NCBI RefSeq assembly: GCF_011753055.1
Contig: NZ_VWWJ01000029.1
Location: forward strand, 1 to 64,000
Length of the DNA stretch: 64,000 nucleotides
DNA from: Burkholderia sp. Ax-1719
GTDB lineage: Bacteria > Pseudomonadota > Gammaproteobacteria > Burkholderiales > Burkholderiaceae
Direction of reading: 5' to 3'
Shown here: positions 1 through 7,777 of the stretch, piece by piece
Numbering within the stretch: position 1 is the stretch's first letter
Layout of the letters: the number at the start of each line of letters is the position of its first letter
The notes under the pieces: generated by a model
Told to the model about the DNA's origin: nothing
Databases searched by the model: none
What the model saw: only the letters and a program-made list of their open reading frames with translations
Made by a program: the position numbers and the translations under genes

Positions 1-132
1 CGCCGGCTCGCCGCCGAGCGCCGCGGCGAAGGCCGCTTCGAGCTCGGCGCGCGGCGTGCGCGCGAGAACCGCCATCCAGGCGCGGCGCGCGGCGGAAGCG
101 GCGGCGGTGGACGGGGCGGAGGATGCGTTCAT
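1..132 (-). CDS. phnG: PhnG, C-P lyase subunit (N-terminal part only)
   Basis: Only the first 44 codons are inside the window; the gene runs off the left edge. The reading begins MNASSAPSTAAAS and continues ARRAWMAVLARTPRAELEAA. The RxxWMxVLA stretch matches the start of PhnG, a small subunit of the carbon-phosphorus lyase core complex that cleaves alkylphosphonates in the cytosol. The gene diverges from phnF, with a perfect palindrome between them, which is the usual arrangement for a PhnF-controlled C-P lyase operon. The rest of the operon presumably lies to the left. Identity rests on a short N-terminus plus strong context. Confidence 0.8.
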   Translation of the reverse strand, partial: MNASSAPSTAAASAARRAWMAVLARTPRAELEAAFAAALGGEPA

Positions 133-259
133 CGGAGTTCCTGTGTCGTGAACGGAATTGAACTGCGGATAAAACAGGGGCGAAGCGGATGAAACAGTTG
201 CCGGATTGCGCACATCGCAAGGCGTCGCGACGTCGGGACATTGGAGCATCTATTCATCT

Positions 260-275
260 AAACGTCTAGACGTTT
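260..275. promoter_or_regulatory. Palindromic operator, probably for PhnF
   Basis: AAACGTCTAGACGTTT is a perfect 16-bp palindrome in the gap between phnG and phnF. HutC/PhnF-type GntR regulators bind short palindromes of this GTCTAGAC type. The 10-bp core CGTCTAGACG recurs upstream of phnC at 22407-22416, supporting a shared phosphonate operator. Binding by PhnF is inferred. Confidence 0.7.
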
Positions 276-384
276 CATGTTACAGTGAACCCGCACCGGC
301 ACTGGAGACGTTTTCATATTTCCATCACGCCCTGGCCACTACAATGCGCAAAACGCTATTGAAACCGAGGGGAATGACAGCACC

Positions 385-1140
385 ATGACATCGAACGACG
401 ACGCGCAACACAGCACGCTCGAACGCGGCGCAGGGCTGGCGGTGTGGCGGCAGATCGAGCAGATCCTCGCAGCCGAGATCGCCGCGAAGGGTTTCGGCGA
501 CGACGGCCGCCTGCCGAGCGAAGGCGAACTGGCGAAGCGCTTCGACGTGAACCGCCATACGGTGCGGCGCGCGATGCTGGGTCTCGCGGCGCAGGGTCTC
601 GTGAGCGTCGAGCAGGGGCGCGGCACGTTCGTGCAGCCCGGCGCGATCGACTACAGCATCGGCAAGCGCACGCGTTTTACGGAAAACCTGCAGCGCCATC
701 AGCATTCGGCGGTGGGCAAGCTGCTGGCGTCGTCGCGCGTGAAGGCAGATCCGGCGGTCGCCAAGGCGCTGGGGCTGCGCGCGGGCGCATTGGTCTATCG
801 GCTGGAAACGCTGCACGAGTCGGACGGCGTGCCGCTCACCTATGCGCGCAGCTGGTATCCGGCCGCGCGTTTTGCTGATCTCCCCGCGGTGATGGAGCGC
901 GTCGACAGCACCTCGAAGGCGCTCGCCGAATTCGGCGTGAGCGACTATCTGCGTAAATGGAGCCGTATCGGCAGTGTGCTGCCCGAGCCGGAAGTGGCGC
1001 GGCGGCTCAACATCAACCGGCAGCAGCCGGTGCTATGGGTCGAAAACGTCGACGTCGATCTGGAAGGCGTGGCGATCAAATATGGCGTGACGCACTTCGC
1101 GGCGGACCGCGTGCAATTGATGGTGGAGCACGAAATATGA
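385..1140 (+). CDS. phnF: PhnF, GntR/HutC-family regulator of phosphonate genes
   Basis: This 251-residue protein has the standard two-domain plan of the HutC subfamily. An N-terminal winged helix (about residues 20-85) contains LPSEGELAKRFDVNRHTVRRAM, interrupted here only for quotation. It is followed by a UTRA ligand-binding domain (about 105-245) with the motif VYRLETLHESDGVPLTYARSW in its first strands. It should repress the divergent C-P lyase genes and release them when a phosphonate-pathway ligand accumulates. Its stop codon overlaps the start of the DUF1045 gene (ATGA), so the two are translationally coupled. The upstream palindrome at 260-275 is the likely operator. Confidence 0.9.
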   Translation: MTSNDDAQHSTLERGAGLAVWRQIEQILAAEIAAKGFGDDGRLPSEGELAKRFDVNRHTVRRAMLGLAAQGLVSVEQGRGTFVQPGAIDYSIGKRTRFTENLQRHQHSAVGKLLASSRVKADPAVAKALGLRAGALVYRLETLHESDGVPLTYARSWYPAARFADLPAVMERVDSTSKALAEFGVSDYLRKWSRIGSVLPEPEVARRLNINRQQPVLWVENVDVDLEGVAIKYGVTHFAADRVQLMVEHEI

Positions 1141-1907
1141 CGACCTCGATGACCACCGCGATGACCACCGCGATGAGCGTCGCGCACGACGGCTGGGGCG
1201 CGGCGACGCGCTTCGCGCTCTATTACGCGCCGCCGCGCGAGAGCGCCTGGTGGCGCGCCGGTTGCGAGTGGCTTGGCCGCGATCCGGAAAGCGGCGCGAC
1301 GCTTGCGCCGCCGCAGCCCGCAGAACTTGAAAAGCCGCTAGCGGCGCTGAGTGTCGCGCCCGCTCGATATGGCTGGCACGGCACGCTCGTGCCGCCGTTT
1401 CGTCTCGCCGATGGCGTGACGCCGCAGGCGCTGGTGGCCGCCGCGCAGGCGTGGGCCGCACGGCGCGCGCGCTTCGAGGTAGCGGCGCAGGCGGCCACAC
1501 TGGGCCGCTTCGTCGCGGTTAAGGCAAGCGACGACGCAGGCGCGCAGGCGCTCCAGGATCTGGCCGCGGACGCCTTGCGCACCCTCGGCTCGCTGCGCGC
1601 GGCGCAGACGGCCGCCGAACTGGCGAAACGCCTGGACGCGCCGCTGACGCCGCGCCAGCGCGATTACGTCGAAACCTGGGGCTATCCGTATGTGTTCGAC
1701 GAGTTCCGTTTTCATATGACGCTTTCCGATTCGCTCGACGATGCGCCCACGCGCGCCGCGCTGATGCACGCCTGGAACGCGCAGATGCACGACGCGGGTC
1801 CGCTGCCCGTGCACGGCGCGGCGATCTACGTCGAGCCGCAGCCTGGCGCGCCCTTCGTGCTTTGGAAGCGCGTGAATTTCTCGCAGCAGCAGGAGATAGC
1901 GGCATGA
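1137..1907 (+). CDS. DUF1045 phosphonate-metabolism protein (2H phosphoesterase type)
   Basis: This 256-residue protein belongs to the putative phosphonate-metabolism family (DUF1045) found beside C-P lyase genes. It carries two HxT motifs, WHGTL (His81, Thr83) and FHMTL (His193, Thr195). Paired HxT motifs are the hallmark of 2H phosphoesterases, which act on cyclic phosphates or 2',3'-type phosphodiesters. The ATG at 1137 overlaps the phnF stop as ATGA. The start is unusual because three near-identical ATG-containing units give MTTSMTTAMTTAMS, so translation could begin at any of several Met codons. The gene's own stop overlaps phnN (ATGA). A role in opening the ribosyl cyclic phosphate made by C-P lyase is an inference. 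Confidence 0.8.
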   Translation: MTTSMTTAMTTAMSVAHDGWGAATRFALYYAPPRESAWWRAGCEWLGRDPESGATLAPPQPAELEKPLAALSVAPARYGWHGTLVPPFRLADGVTPQALVAAAQAWAARRARFEVAAQAATLGRFVAVKASDDAGAQALQDLAADALRTLGSLRAAQTAAELAKRLDAPLTPRQRDYVETWGYPYVFDEFRFHMTLSDSLDDAPTRAALMHAWNAQMHDAGPLPVHGAAIYVEPQPGAPFVLWKRVNFSQQQEIAA

Positions 1908-2458
1908 CGGCCCGACTGATCTACGTAATGGGCCCGTCGGGCGCGGGCAAGGACACGTTGCTTGGCTACGCGCGCAAGCGGCTTGCGGCGGAAGGCGTGG
2001 TATTCGCGCATCGCTACATCACGCGCGAGGAAGGTGGCGGCGAAAACCATATCGCGCTCACCGATACCGAATTCGAAGCGCGTGCGCGACTGGGCCTGTT
2101 CGCGCTGCAATGGCGTAGCCACGCGCTGCGTTATGGGATCGGCGTGGAAGTCGAGCAGTGGCTCAAGCTGGGCTGCACCGTCGTGGTGAACGGCTCGCGC
2201 GCCTACGTGAGCGAGGCGCTGGCGCGCTTTCCGCGTATGACGCTCGTGCATGTGAACGCGGCGCAACACGTGCTGGCCGCGCGGCTGGCTTCGCGTGCGC
2301 GCGAGACGCCCGAGCAGGTCGCGGAACGACTGGCGCGGCGCGCGCCGTTCGAAGTGCCCGAGGGCGCGACGTTCGTGCAGATCGACAATTCCGGACGGAT
2401 CGAGGATGCGGGCGCGGCCTTCGTCGCGGCGGTTCAGCGGGTGGCGCTGAAGGGCTGA
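1904..2458 (+). CDS. phnN: PhnN, ribose 1,5-bisphosphate phosphokinase
   Basis: PhnN converts ribose 1,5-bisphosphate to PRPP using ATP, the final salvage step of the C-P lyase pathway. The protein is 184 residues, normal for the family, with a Walker A motif GPSGAGKDT at residues 10-18 and a guanylate-kinase-like fold signature (FAHRYITRE). The start at 1904 overlaps the preceding stop, so phnF, DUF1045 and phnN form one translationally coupled operon. The C-terminal third contains a typical kinase lid region rich in Arg. Confidence 0.9.
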   Translation: MTARLIYVMGPSGAGKDTLLGYARKRLAAEGVVFAHRYITREEGGGENHIALTDTEFEARARLGLFALQWRSHALRYGIGVEVEQWLKLGCTVVVNGSRAYVSEALARFPRMTLVHVNAAQHVLAARLASRARETPEQVAERLARRAPFEVPEGATFVQIDNSGRIEDAGAAFVAAVQRVALKG

Positions 2459-2586
2459 GACGGCCGGTGCACCATGCGCCGCGCCGGGGCCCGGGTATTT
2501 TTGGTCGCGCGATGGGCTCATGAGAAGATGACGCCGAGTCGCAGGTCGCTACAAAATACCGCCACAAAACCTCAACGAGACCGCCC

Positions 2587-3480
2587 TTGGACCGCTTCCA
2601 GGAGATGCAGATTTTCACGCGCATCGTCGACCGCCGCAGTTTCACGCAGGCGGCCGAAGACCTGAACCTGCCGCGCGCCACCGTCACCAATTCGATCAAG
2701 CGTCTGGAGACGCGCCTGGGCGTGCGCCTGCTGGAGCGCACCACGCGCCAGGTGAAGCCCACGCCCGACGGCGACGCCTACTATCAGCGCTGCACGCGTT
2801 TGCTGGCCGATCTCGAGGAAACCGAAGAAGCCTTCCGCGACACCGACCCGCACGGCCGCCTGCGCGTGAACATGCAGGGCACGCTCGCGCAGTATTTCGT
2901 GATGCCGCGCCTGCCGCAATTTCTCGCGCGCTATCCGCGCATCGAACTCTTCATTGGCTCGGGCGACCATTTCGTCGATCTGGTGCGCGAGGGCATCGAC
3001 TGCGTGCTGCGCGCGGGCGAACTCAGCGATTCGTCGATGATTGCGCGGCGCGTCGCGCTGCTCGAACAGGTGACGGTCGCGAGTCCCGCGTATCTCGAAC
3101 GGCACGGCGACCCCGCTTCGATCGACGCGCTGCTGGACGGGCACCGCGCCGTCAACTACCTCTCGCCCGCTACGGGCCGCGCCCATCCGCTCGAATTCGC
3201 GCTGCCCGACGGCGTGCGCAATGTCACGCTGCCCGGCCCGGTGGGCGTGAATGGCGCCGAGCTGTACACGGCGGGCGCGATCGCGGGTCTCGGGCTGGTG
3301 CAGGTGCCGCGCTATCGCGTGCGCGAGCAACTGGCCAACGGCGAGCTGTGCGTCGTGCTGGCCGATCAGCCGCCGCCGCCGATGCCGGTGTCCGTGATGT
3401 TTCCGCAGGCGCGCCAGCTTTCGCTACGCGTGCGCACTTTTACGGACTGGCTCGTTCAGGTCTTCGCGGACGTCGGCTAA
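2587..3480 (+). CDS. LysR-family transcriptional regulator
   Basis: A 297-residue LysR regulator. The N-terminal winged helix (residues 1-60) reads MDRFQEMQIFTRIVDRRSFT then AAEDLNLPRATVTNSIKRLE, and the rest is the periplasmic-binding-protein-like effector domain. The start is TTG at 2587; MDRFxxMxxF is the common beginning in this subfamily, so I keep it. The gene lies 128 bp after phnN and converges on the VOC gene. No divergent partner gene reveals its target. Its effector and regulon cannot be read from the sequence. Confidence 0.88.
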   Translation: MDRFQEMQIFTRIVDRRSFTQAAEDLNLPRATVTNSIKRLETRLGVRLLERTTRQVKPTPDGDAYYQRCTRLLADLEETEEAFRDTDPHGRLRVNMQGTLAQYFVMPRLPQFLARYPRIELFIGSGDHFVDLVREGIDCVLRAGELSDSSMIARRVALLEQVTVASPAYLERHGDPASIDALLDGHRAVNYLSPATGRAHPLEFALPDGVRNVTLPGPVGVNGAELYTAGAIAGLGLVQVPRYRVREQLANGELCVVLADQPPPPMPVSVMFPQARQLSLRVRTFTDWLVQVFADVG

Positions 3481-3509
3481 AACGACGGCGCGCGCCAGGC
3501 GCGGCGCGG

Positions 3510-3926
3510 TCAAGCGGCGTCTTTGGCCGCCTGGATCAGCTTCCAGCCATTCCCGGCTGGGTCGCGAAAGCCCGCATCGACACTGCCGAAGCGTTCCACC
3601 GGCTCCTGGGTGAACTCGACGCCTTTGGCTTTCCATTCGGCGTAGCGCGCGCGGCAATCGGCGACGGTGAGCACGAGCGGCGGCATCGCGCCTTTGGCGA
3701 CCATCGCGCGCAGCGTCTGGGCGGTCGCTTCGTCGTGGACCGGCGGCCCCGGCGTGAATACGCCGAGCTGGAACGACGGTTGATCCGGATGCTGGATCGT
3801 CAGCCAGCGATAGGCGCCGTTGCGCACATCGGTATGGACCTTGAAGCCCAGTTTATCGACGTAAAACGCCAGCGCCGCGTCCTGATCGTCGACATAGATG
3901 CCTGCCACATTGATCCCTTCGTTCAT
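3510..3926 (-). CDS. VOC (glyoxalase/bleomycin-resistance) superfamily protein
   Basis: A 138-residue single-domain VOC protein with paired beta-alpha-beta-beta-beta modules. It opens GINVAGIYVDDQDAALAFYV and ends with the family's FRDPAGNGWKLIQ signature, in which the Asn/Glu position near the end is often a metal ligand or substrate contact. Members range from glyoxalases to dioxygenases and binding proteins, so the reaction is not assignable. It is translated from within an operon: its ATG overlaps the stop of the AraC-family gene by 4 bp, suggesting that the regulator and this protein act together. Confidence 0.85.
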   Translation of the reverse strand: MNEGINVAGIYVDDQDAALAFYVDKLGFKVHTDVRNGAYRWLTIQHPDQPSFQLGVFTPGPPVHDEATAQTLRAMVAKGAMPPLVLTVADCRARYAEWKAKGVEFTQEPVERFGSVDAGFRDPAGNGWKLIQAAKDAA

Positions 3927-4465
3927 GGTTCCTCCCTCTCTGGTTTGTCAGATCGATTTGATCGACTTGATCGATGTGATCGGGTCGATGGCTGGACTGT
4001 AGCCTTCGCCTCGCGGCGGCGCTTCTCCAAAACTGCGCTTGTGAGGTCGGGGCGTTGCGCGGCTTTGAGCACGCAGGCTGGCACGCGGTCGAGCTGGGCG
4101 GTGTCGGCGTGCGCCTGGGCTTCGCGGCGGGCGTCGCTGGGGCTCAGGCCCGTGATGTCGCGGAACGTGCGGCCAAAGGTGCCGAGGCTCTCCCAGCCGG
4201 TCGCGAAGGCGATTTCGGTGATGCTCAGCGCGGAGTCGCGCAGGAGCGTGGTGGCCTGTTCGATGCGGCGCGTCAGCAGATAGCGGTGCGGCGGGATGCC
4301 GAACGCGCGCTTGAAGGCGCGCGCGAAATGGGCTTCGGAAACGCCGCTGACTTCGGCCAGACGGCTGACCGGCCAGGCTTCGTGCGAGGCCGCGTCGATG
4401 CGGTCTTTGGCGCGCAGCAGGCGGCGCAGGAGGGCGGGGTCCTGAGGGGCCTGGCTGTCTGTCAT
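3923..4465 (-). CDS. AraC-family transcriptional regulator
   Basis: A 180-residue protein with an AraC/XylS DNA-binding domain at its N-terminal side: VSRLAEVSGVSEAHFARAFK forms the first helix-turn-helix, and ITEIAFATGWESLGTFGRTF the second. There is no sizeable N-terminal sensing domain; instead a C-terminal tail of about 70 residues ends in a low-complexity Ser/Arg/Asn stretch encoded by 9-bp repeats. It heads a two-gene operon with the VOC gene. The domain order (HTH first) is less usual but known for short AraC regulators coupled to VOC genes. Confidence 0.85.
   Translation of the reverse strand: MTDSQAPQDPALLRRLLRAKDRIDAASHEAWPVSRLAEVSGVSEAHFARAFKRAFGIPPHRYLLTRRIEQATTLLRDSALSITEIAFATGWESLGTFGRTFRDITGLSPSDARREAQAHADTAQLDRVPACVLKAAQRPDLTSAVLEKRRREAKATVQPSTRSHRSSRSNRSDKPEREEP
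3951..3989. repeat. 9-bp tandem repeat at the 3' end of the AraC-type gene
   Basis: Four imperfect 9-bp units begin with GATCG (GATCGATTT, GATCGACTT, GATCGATGT, GATCGGGTC). They encode the tail HRSSRSNRSDK. The unit is a multiple of three, so copy-number change would alter tail length without shifting the frame. Confidence 0.6.
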
Positions 4466-4517
4466 GCGTACCTGGGGCGGAGGGACTGGGCTGAAGGGGG
4501 CTGACGCAGCCGGGCGC

Positions 4518-4548
4518 TTGACTTAGAGTGCACTCGAAGTCCTAACCT
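4518..4548 (+). promoter_or_regulatory. MerR-type promoter/operator with 19-bp spacer
   Basis: A -35 TTGACT (4518-4523) and -10 TAACCT (4543-4548) are separated by 19 bp, the over-long spacer typical of promoters activated by MerR regulators through DNA untwisting. The spacer holds the dyad GAGTGCACTC inside ACTT...AAGT arms. The predicted transcription start (about 4555) is only about 4 nt before the ATG at 4559. Confidence 0.8.
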
Positions 4549-4558
4549 GAGATCCGTC

Positions 4559-5056
4559 ATGTCAAAAGCCCTGACTATTGGTCAGGTGGCCGCGGCCACC
4601 GGCGTCACGACCCATACGCTACGTTATTACGAGCAGGCCGGCCTGCTGCGCGCCATCGGACGCACGCAGGCCGGGCATCGGCTGTATTCGCCGGCGGATA
4701 TGGACTGGCTGCAGTTCGTCATGCGTCTGAAAGCGACCGGCATGCCGATCGCGTCGATCCAGGCGTTTTCCGGACTGCGCTCGCAAGGCGACGCGACCTA
4801 CGACGCCCGCCGCGAGATGCTGGCTGCGCACCGCAACGAGGTGCTGGCGCGCATCGAGGACCTGCAGGCCAATCTTGCCGCGATCACGGACAAGATCGCC
4901 TGGTACGAAACGGCGGCGCGCAAGGTGACGCGCGAGGCGGCGCGACATGACGAAGACGCTCAAACCCATCGACAGGAAGAGGATTCGCCATGGATACCGG
5001 AAACAACGCAGCGCTCCAGAAGCGCGACCGCTATGCGCAAGGCTGGCAAAAACTGA
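4559..5056 (+). CDS. MerR-family transcriptional regulator
   Basis: A 165-residue MerR protein. The N-terminal winged helix is typical (LTIGQVAAATGVTTHTLRYY then EQAGLLRAIGRT). A dimerising coiled coil follows at about 80-120 (EMLAAHRNEVLARIEDLQAN). No Cys pattern for metal sensing is present, so it belongs with the AdhR/YyaN-like sensors of aldehydes or other electrophiles rather than the metal sensors. It sits just after its own MerR-type promoter, so it should autoregulate, and its last 67 bp overlap the next gene in another frame, which couples the two. Both the large overlap and the nearly absent leader are unusual. Confidence 0.88.
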   Translation: MSKALTIGQVAAATGVTTHTLRYYEQAGLLRAIGRTQAGHRLYSPADMDWLQFVMRLKATGMPIASIQAFSGLRSQGDATYDARREMLAAHRNEVLARIEDLQANLAAITDKIAWYETAARKVTREAARHDEDAQTHRQEEDSPWIPETTQRSRSATAMRKAGKN

Positions 5057-5409
5057 AAGAGATCGACGGGGCGGCGGGCGAGAAAGTCGTCGCGGCACTC
5101 GCGCCGATCGCGCCGGATTTTGGCCGCTTGCTGATCGAGTTCGGCTTCGGCGACATCTATAGCCGGCCTCAACTCGATCTGCGCGCCCGCGAAATCGCCA
5201 CGATTGCTGCGCTGGCCGCGCTCGGCAACGCGCAACCGCAGCTCAAGATCCATATCGAGGCCGCGCTGAATGTGGGCTGCACCCGCGATGAGATCGTCGA
5301 GGTGTTCATGCAGATGGCGCTTTATGCGGGCTTCCCGGCGGCGCTTAATGCATTGTTCGCCGCGCGGGAGGTGTTTGAGGCGAGCGAGGCGGTGGCGGCA
5401 GCCGACTGA
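4990..5409 (+). CDS. Carboxymuconolactone decarboxylase (CMD/AhpD) family protein
   Basis: A 139-residue all-helical CMD-fold protein of the YurZ/PcaC kind: LDLRAREIATIAALAALGNA then QLKIHIEAALNVGCTRDEIV and EVFMQMALYAGFPAALNAL. Those blocks define the PcaC-like fold. Only one Cys (GCTRDEI) occurs and no CxxC, so AhpD-type peroxidase chemistry is unlikely. The start at 4990 has a strong AGGAAGAGG ribosome site inside the MerR gene. Pairing with a MerR sensor is more typical of a stress-linked CMD protein than of true beta-ketoadipate PcaC; the substrate is unknown. Confidence 0.85.
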   Translation: MDTGNNAALQKRDRYAQGWQKLKEIDGAAGEKVVAALAPIAPDFGRLLIEFGFGDIYSRPQLDLRAREIATIAALAALGNAQPQLKIHIEAALNVGCTRDEIVEVFMQMALYAGFPAALNALFAAREVFEASEAVAAAD

Positions 5410-5442
5410 CCTGGCCTGAGCGATGCGCGCCGACGCCATCCC

Positions 5443-6267
5443 TTAAGTGCGCCGCGAAACCATCCCCGACACGCGCTGGGCCGCTTGCTGCAGCGGCTCC
5501 AGGAAGGTCTTGACCATCTGCTTCGCCGAGGTGCGCTGTGCATTGCCGCTGATGTTCATCGCGGCGATCACGCGCCCCTGACGGTTGCGGATGGGCGCGG
5601 AGATCGAGATCAGCCCGCCCTCCAGTTCCTGATCGACGATGGCCCAGCCCTGCTGGCGGACCTGGGCGATGATCTTCTTGAGTTCTTCCTTGTCCGTCAC
5701 GGTGCGCGGCGTGTGCGCATAGAGCGGCGACGCGCCCAGTGTGGCGTCGAGCGCGTCCTCGTCGAGCGCGGACAACAGCACGCGCCCCATGGAAGTGCAA
5801 TAGGCGGGCAGGCGGCTGCCGATCGACAGATTGATCGTCATGATCTTGTGCGTGGGCACGCGCAGCACGTAGACGATCTCGGTGCGATCCAGCACGGCCG
5901 CCGAGCAGCTTTCGTGCACCTCACCGGAAAGGGCTTCCATCACCGGCTCGGCCAGATTCCAGAACGGCATCGACGTCAGATAGGCGAAGCCGAGGTCGAG
6001 AATCTTGGGCGTGAGGCGGAACAGCCGCCCTTCGGCTTCGACGTAGCCCAGCGTTTGCAGCGTGAGCAGGATGCGCCGCGCGCCCGCGCGCGTGAGGCCG
6101 GTGGCGGCGGCAACGTCGGTGAGCGTCTGCTCGGGGTGCTCGGCGTTGAACGCGCGGATCACGGAAAGCCCGCGCGCGAACGACTGCACATAGGAGTCGC
6201 CCGGCTTTTCGGGAATGTCCGTCTGCTCGTCGGAAGGGGCGGGCGGAACGCGGTTAGCGGGGTTCAT
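5443..6267 (-). CDS. IclR-family regulator, PcaR/PobR type
   Basis: A 274-residue IclR protein. The N-terminal winged helix (about 25-85) reads SFARGLSVIRAFNAEHPEQT then DVAAATGLTRAGARRILLTL. The C-terminal effector domain contains RLPAYCTSMGRVLLSAL and QELEGGLISISAPIRN, both highly conserved in the PcaR/PobR/CatR-like branch that senses aromatic catabolites. The ATG at 6267 is preferred over an upstream in-frame start at 6330, because family members begin with a short disordered segment before the HTH. The beta-ketoadipyl-CoA thiolase gene 6 kb away carries a PcaR-like site, making it a plausible target. Confidence 0.87.
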   Translation of the reverse strand: MNPANRVPPAPSDEQTDIPEKPGDSYVQSFARGLSVIRAFNAEHPEQTLTDVAAATGLTRAGARRILLTLQTLGYVEAEGRLFRLTPKILDLGFAYLTSMPFWNLAEPVMEALSGEVHESCSAAVLDRTEIVYVLRVPTHKIMTINLSIGSRLPAYCTSMGRVLLSALDEDALDATLGASPLYAHTPRTVTDKEELKKIIAQVRQQGWAIVDQELEGGLISISAPIRNRQGRVIAAMNISGNAQRTSAKQMVKTFLEPLQQAAQRVSGMVSRRT

Positions 6268-6877
6268 GGCGTCGTGGCGTCGGATCAAGGGCTGGAGGCG
6301 GCGCGAAAGGAACCCATGACGATAGCGCAAGCGCTTTGTTTCGCCAACCGGCGCGCGGCGGTGTTGTGGCGCATCGGCGCGAATAATGCAAGCGGGACGT
6401 GTCGTTTCTCCGAACAGGTCATTTGATTTTTCGCAAGCAAATTGCGGGGTAATCGAATTGACGCTTCGATTGAATATCGATAATGCGCATTAATTTATTT
6501 ATTTGCGTCGTGATTAATTAAAAAGACCCGCTCGGTCATCACGGGTGCCGGTCATTTTCTGCTTTCTACGCTAATCACAACCTTTCGCCACATTCACGCG
6601 ATTCTTCGCCTGGCAAGCAGTTGCAACGGCCTGCGGCGCCTTGTCGCGCTGGCGGCTGCGGCGGTGCGAAAGATAAATGAAAGATATGTGTGTCGTTCCG
6701 TCGCGTTGGGGGCTATACGCTTTAAGGCCTCAATAAACCTTAGCCTAAATCAAATTTCTGAATAAGTCGTTTCCGTAGAATTTCGCTAAAAACGGTACGG
6801 GTGCATTTTGCATGGCGGGTTTTGCAATGCGGATGCGTGACAGCGTTCAAAGTGATTAAACGGAAAAGCAGGCAAAC
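6268..6877. other. 610-bp intergenic region upstream of cyoA
   Basis: No convincing gene is present. The part at about 6425-6540 is distinctly AT-rich (runs such as TTAATTTATTTATTTG) within a GC-rich chromosome. It should hold the cyo promoter, since the IclR gene faces away. I could not identify a definite -35/-10 pair or regulator site. Confidence 0.5.
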
Positions 6878-7771
6878 ATGAAGAGAAAAGCCTTCAAAAG
6901 GTGGTTAATCCCCCTCGGCGGCGGGCTCATCGCCACGCTCGCGGGATGTAGCGGCAACCTCACAGTGCTTGACCCCAAAGGCAGCGTTGGCGTGGCCGAA
7001 AAATCCCTCATCGCCACGGCCACATGGGCCATGTTGCTGGTGGTGGTGCCGGTGATCCTGCTCACGCTCTATTTCGCCTGGCGCTACCGCGCGTCCAACC
7101 GCAACGCCACCTACGCGCCCAAATGGGCGCATTCCACGGCAATCGAAGTCGTCGTCTGGACCATTCCGGCCATCATCATCCTGTTCCTCGCGGTGCTCAC
7201 CTGGAAGACCACGCACGAGCTCGATCCCTACAAGCCGCTCGAATCGAACGTGAAGCCCATCAATGTCGAGGTTGTCGCGCTCGACTGGAAGTGGCTTTTC
7301 ATCTATCCGGATCTCGGCATTGCCACGGTGAACCAGCTTGCTGTGCCGGTGGGTACGCCGGTCAACTTCCGCATCACCTCGGATTCGGTGATGAATTCGT
7401 TCTTCATCCCGCAACTGGGCACCCAGGTCTACGCGATGGCGGGCATGCAGACGCGCCTGCATCTCGTCGCCGACGAAGCCGGCAACTACGAAGGCATTTC
7501 AGCCAACTACAGCGGCAAAGGCTTCTCCGACATGAAGTTCCGCACGCTCGCCACCAGCCAGCAGGATTTCGACGCGTGGGTGCAAAAGGTCAAGGCCTCG
7601 CACGACGGTTTGTCGATGGACCAGTACGCGGGCGTCGCCCAGCCGACCGAGAAGGCGCCGGTGCAGTACTTCTCGACCGTCGACCCGAAGCTCTTCAACA
7701 ACATCATCGCGAAGTACAACAACGGCCACGTCACGGACTTCAATGACCCGTCGTGCGTGACCAAGGGGTAA
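6878..7771 (+). CDS. cyoA: CyoA, cytochrome bo3 ubiquinol oxidase subunit II
   Basis: A 297-residue lipoprotein subunit of the proton-pumping quinol oxidase. The signal sequence ends in a lipobox LAGC (residues 21-24), then two transmembrane segments (about 45-65 and 88-108), then the periplasmic cupredoxin-like domain. The copper-A ligands of cytochrome c oxidases are absent, as expected for a quinol oxidase (SVMNSFFIPQLGTQVYAMAG is the quinol-oxidase form). It is first in the cyoABCD operon, with 6 bp before cyoB. Confidence 0.95.
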   Translation: MKRKAFKRWLIPLGGGLIATLAGCSGNLTVLDPKGSVGVAEKSLIATATWAMLLVVVPVILLTLYFAWRYRASNRNATYAPKWAHSTAIEVVVWTIPAIIILFLAVLTWKTTHELDPYKPLESNVKPINVEVVALDWKWLFIYPDLGIATVNQLAVPVGTPVNFRITSDSVMNSFFIPQLGTQVYAMAGMQTRLHLVADEAGNYEGISANYSGKGFSDMKFRTLATSQQDFDAWVQKVKASHDGLSMDQYAGVAQPTEKAPVQYFSTVDPKLFNNIIAKYNNGHVTDFNDPSCVTKG

Positions 7772-7777
7772 GCAGTC

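Noticed and set aside
4990..5056. Frameshift between the MerR and CMD genes
   Set aside because: Both proteins have complete family lengths and the second has its own strong ribosome site, so an overlap is more likely than an error.
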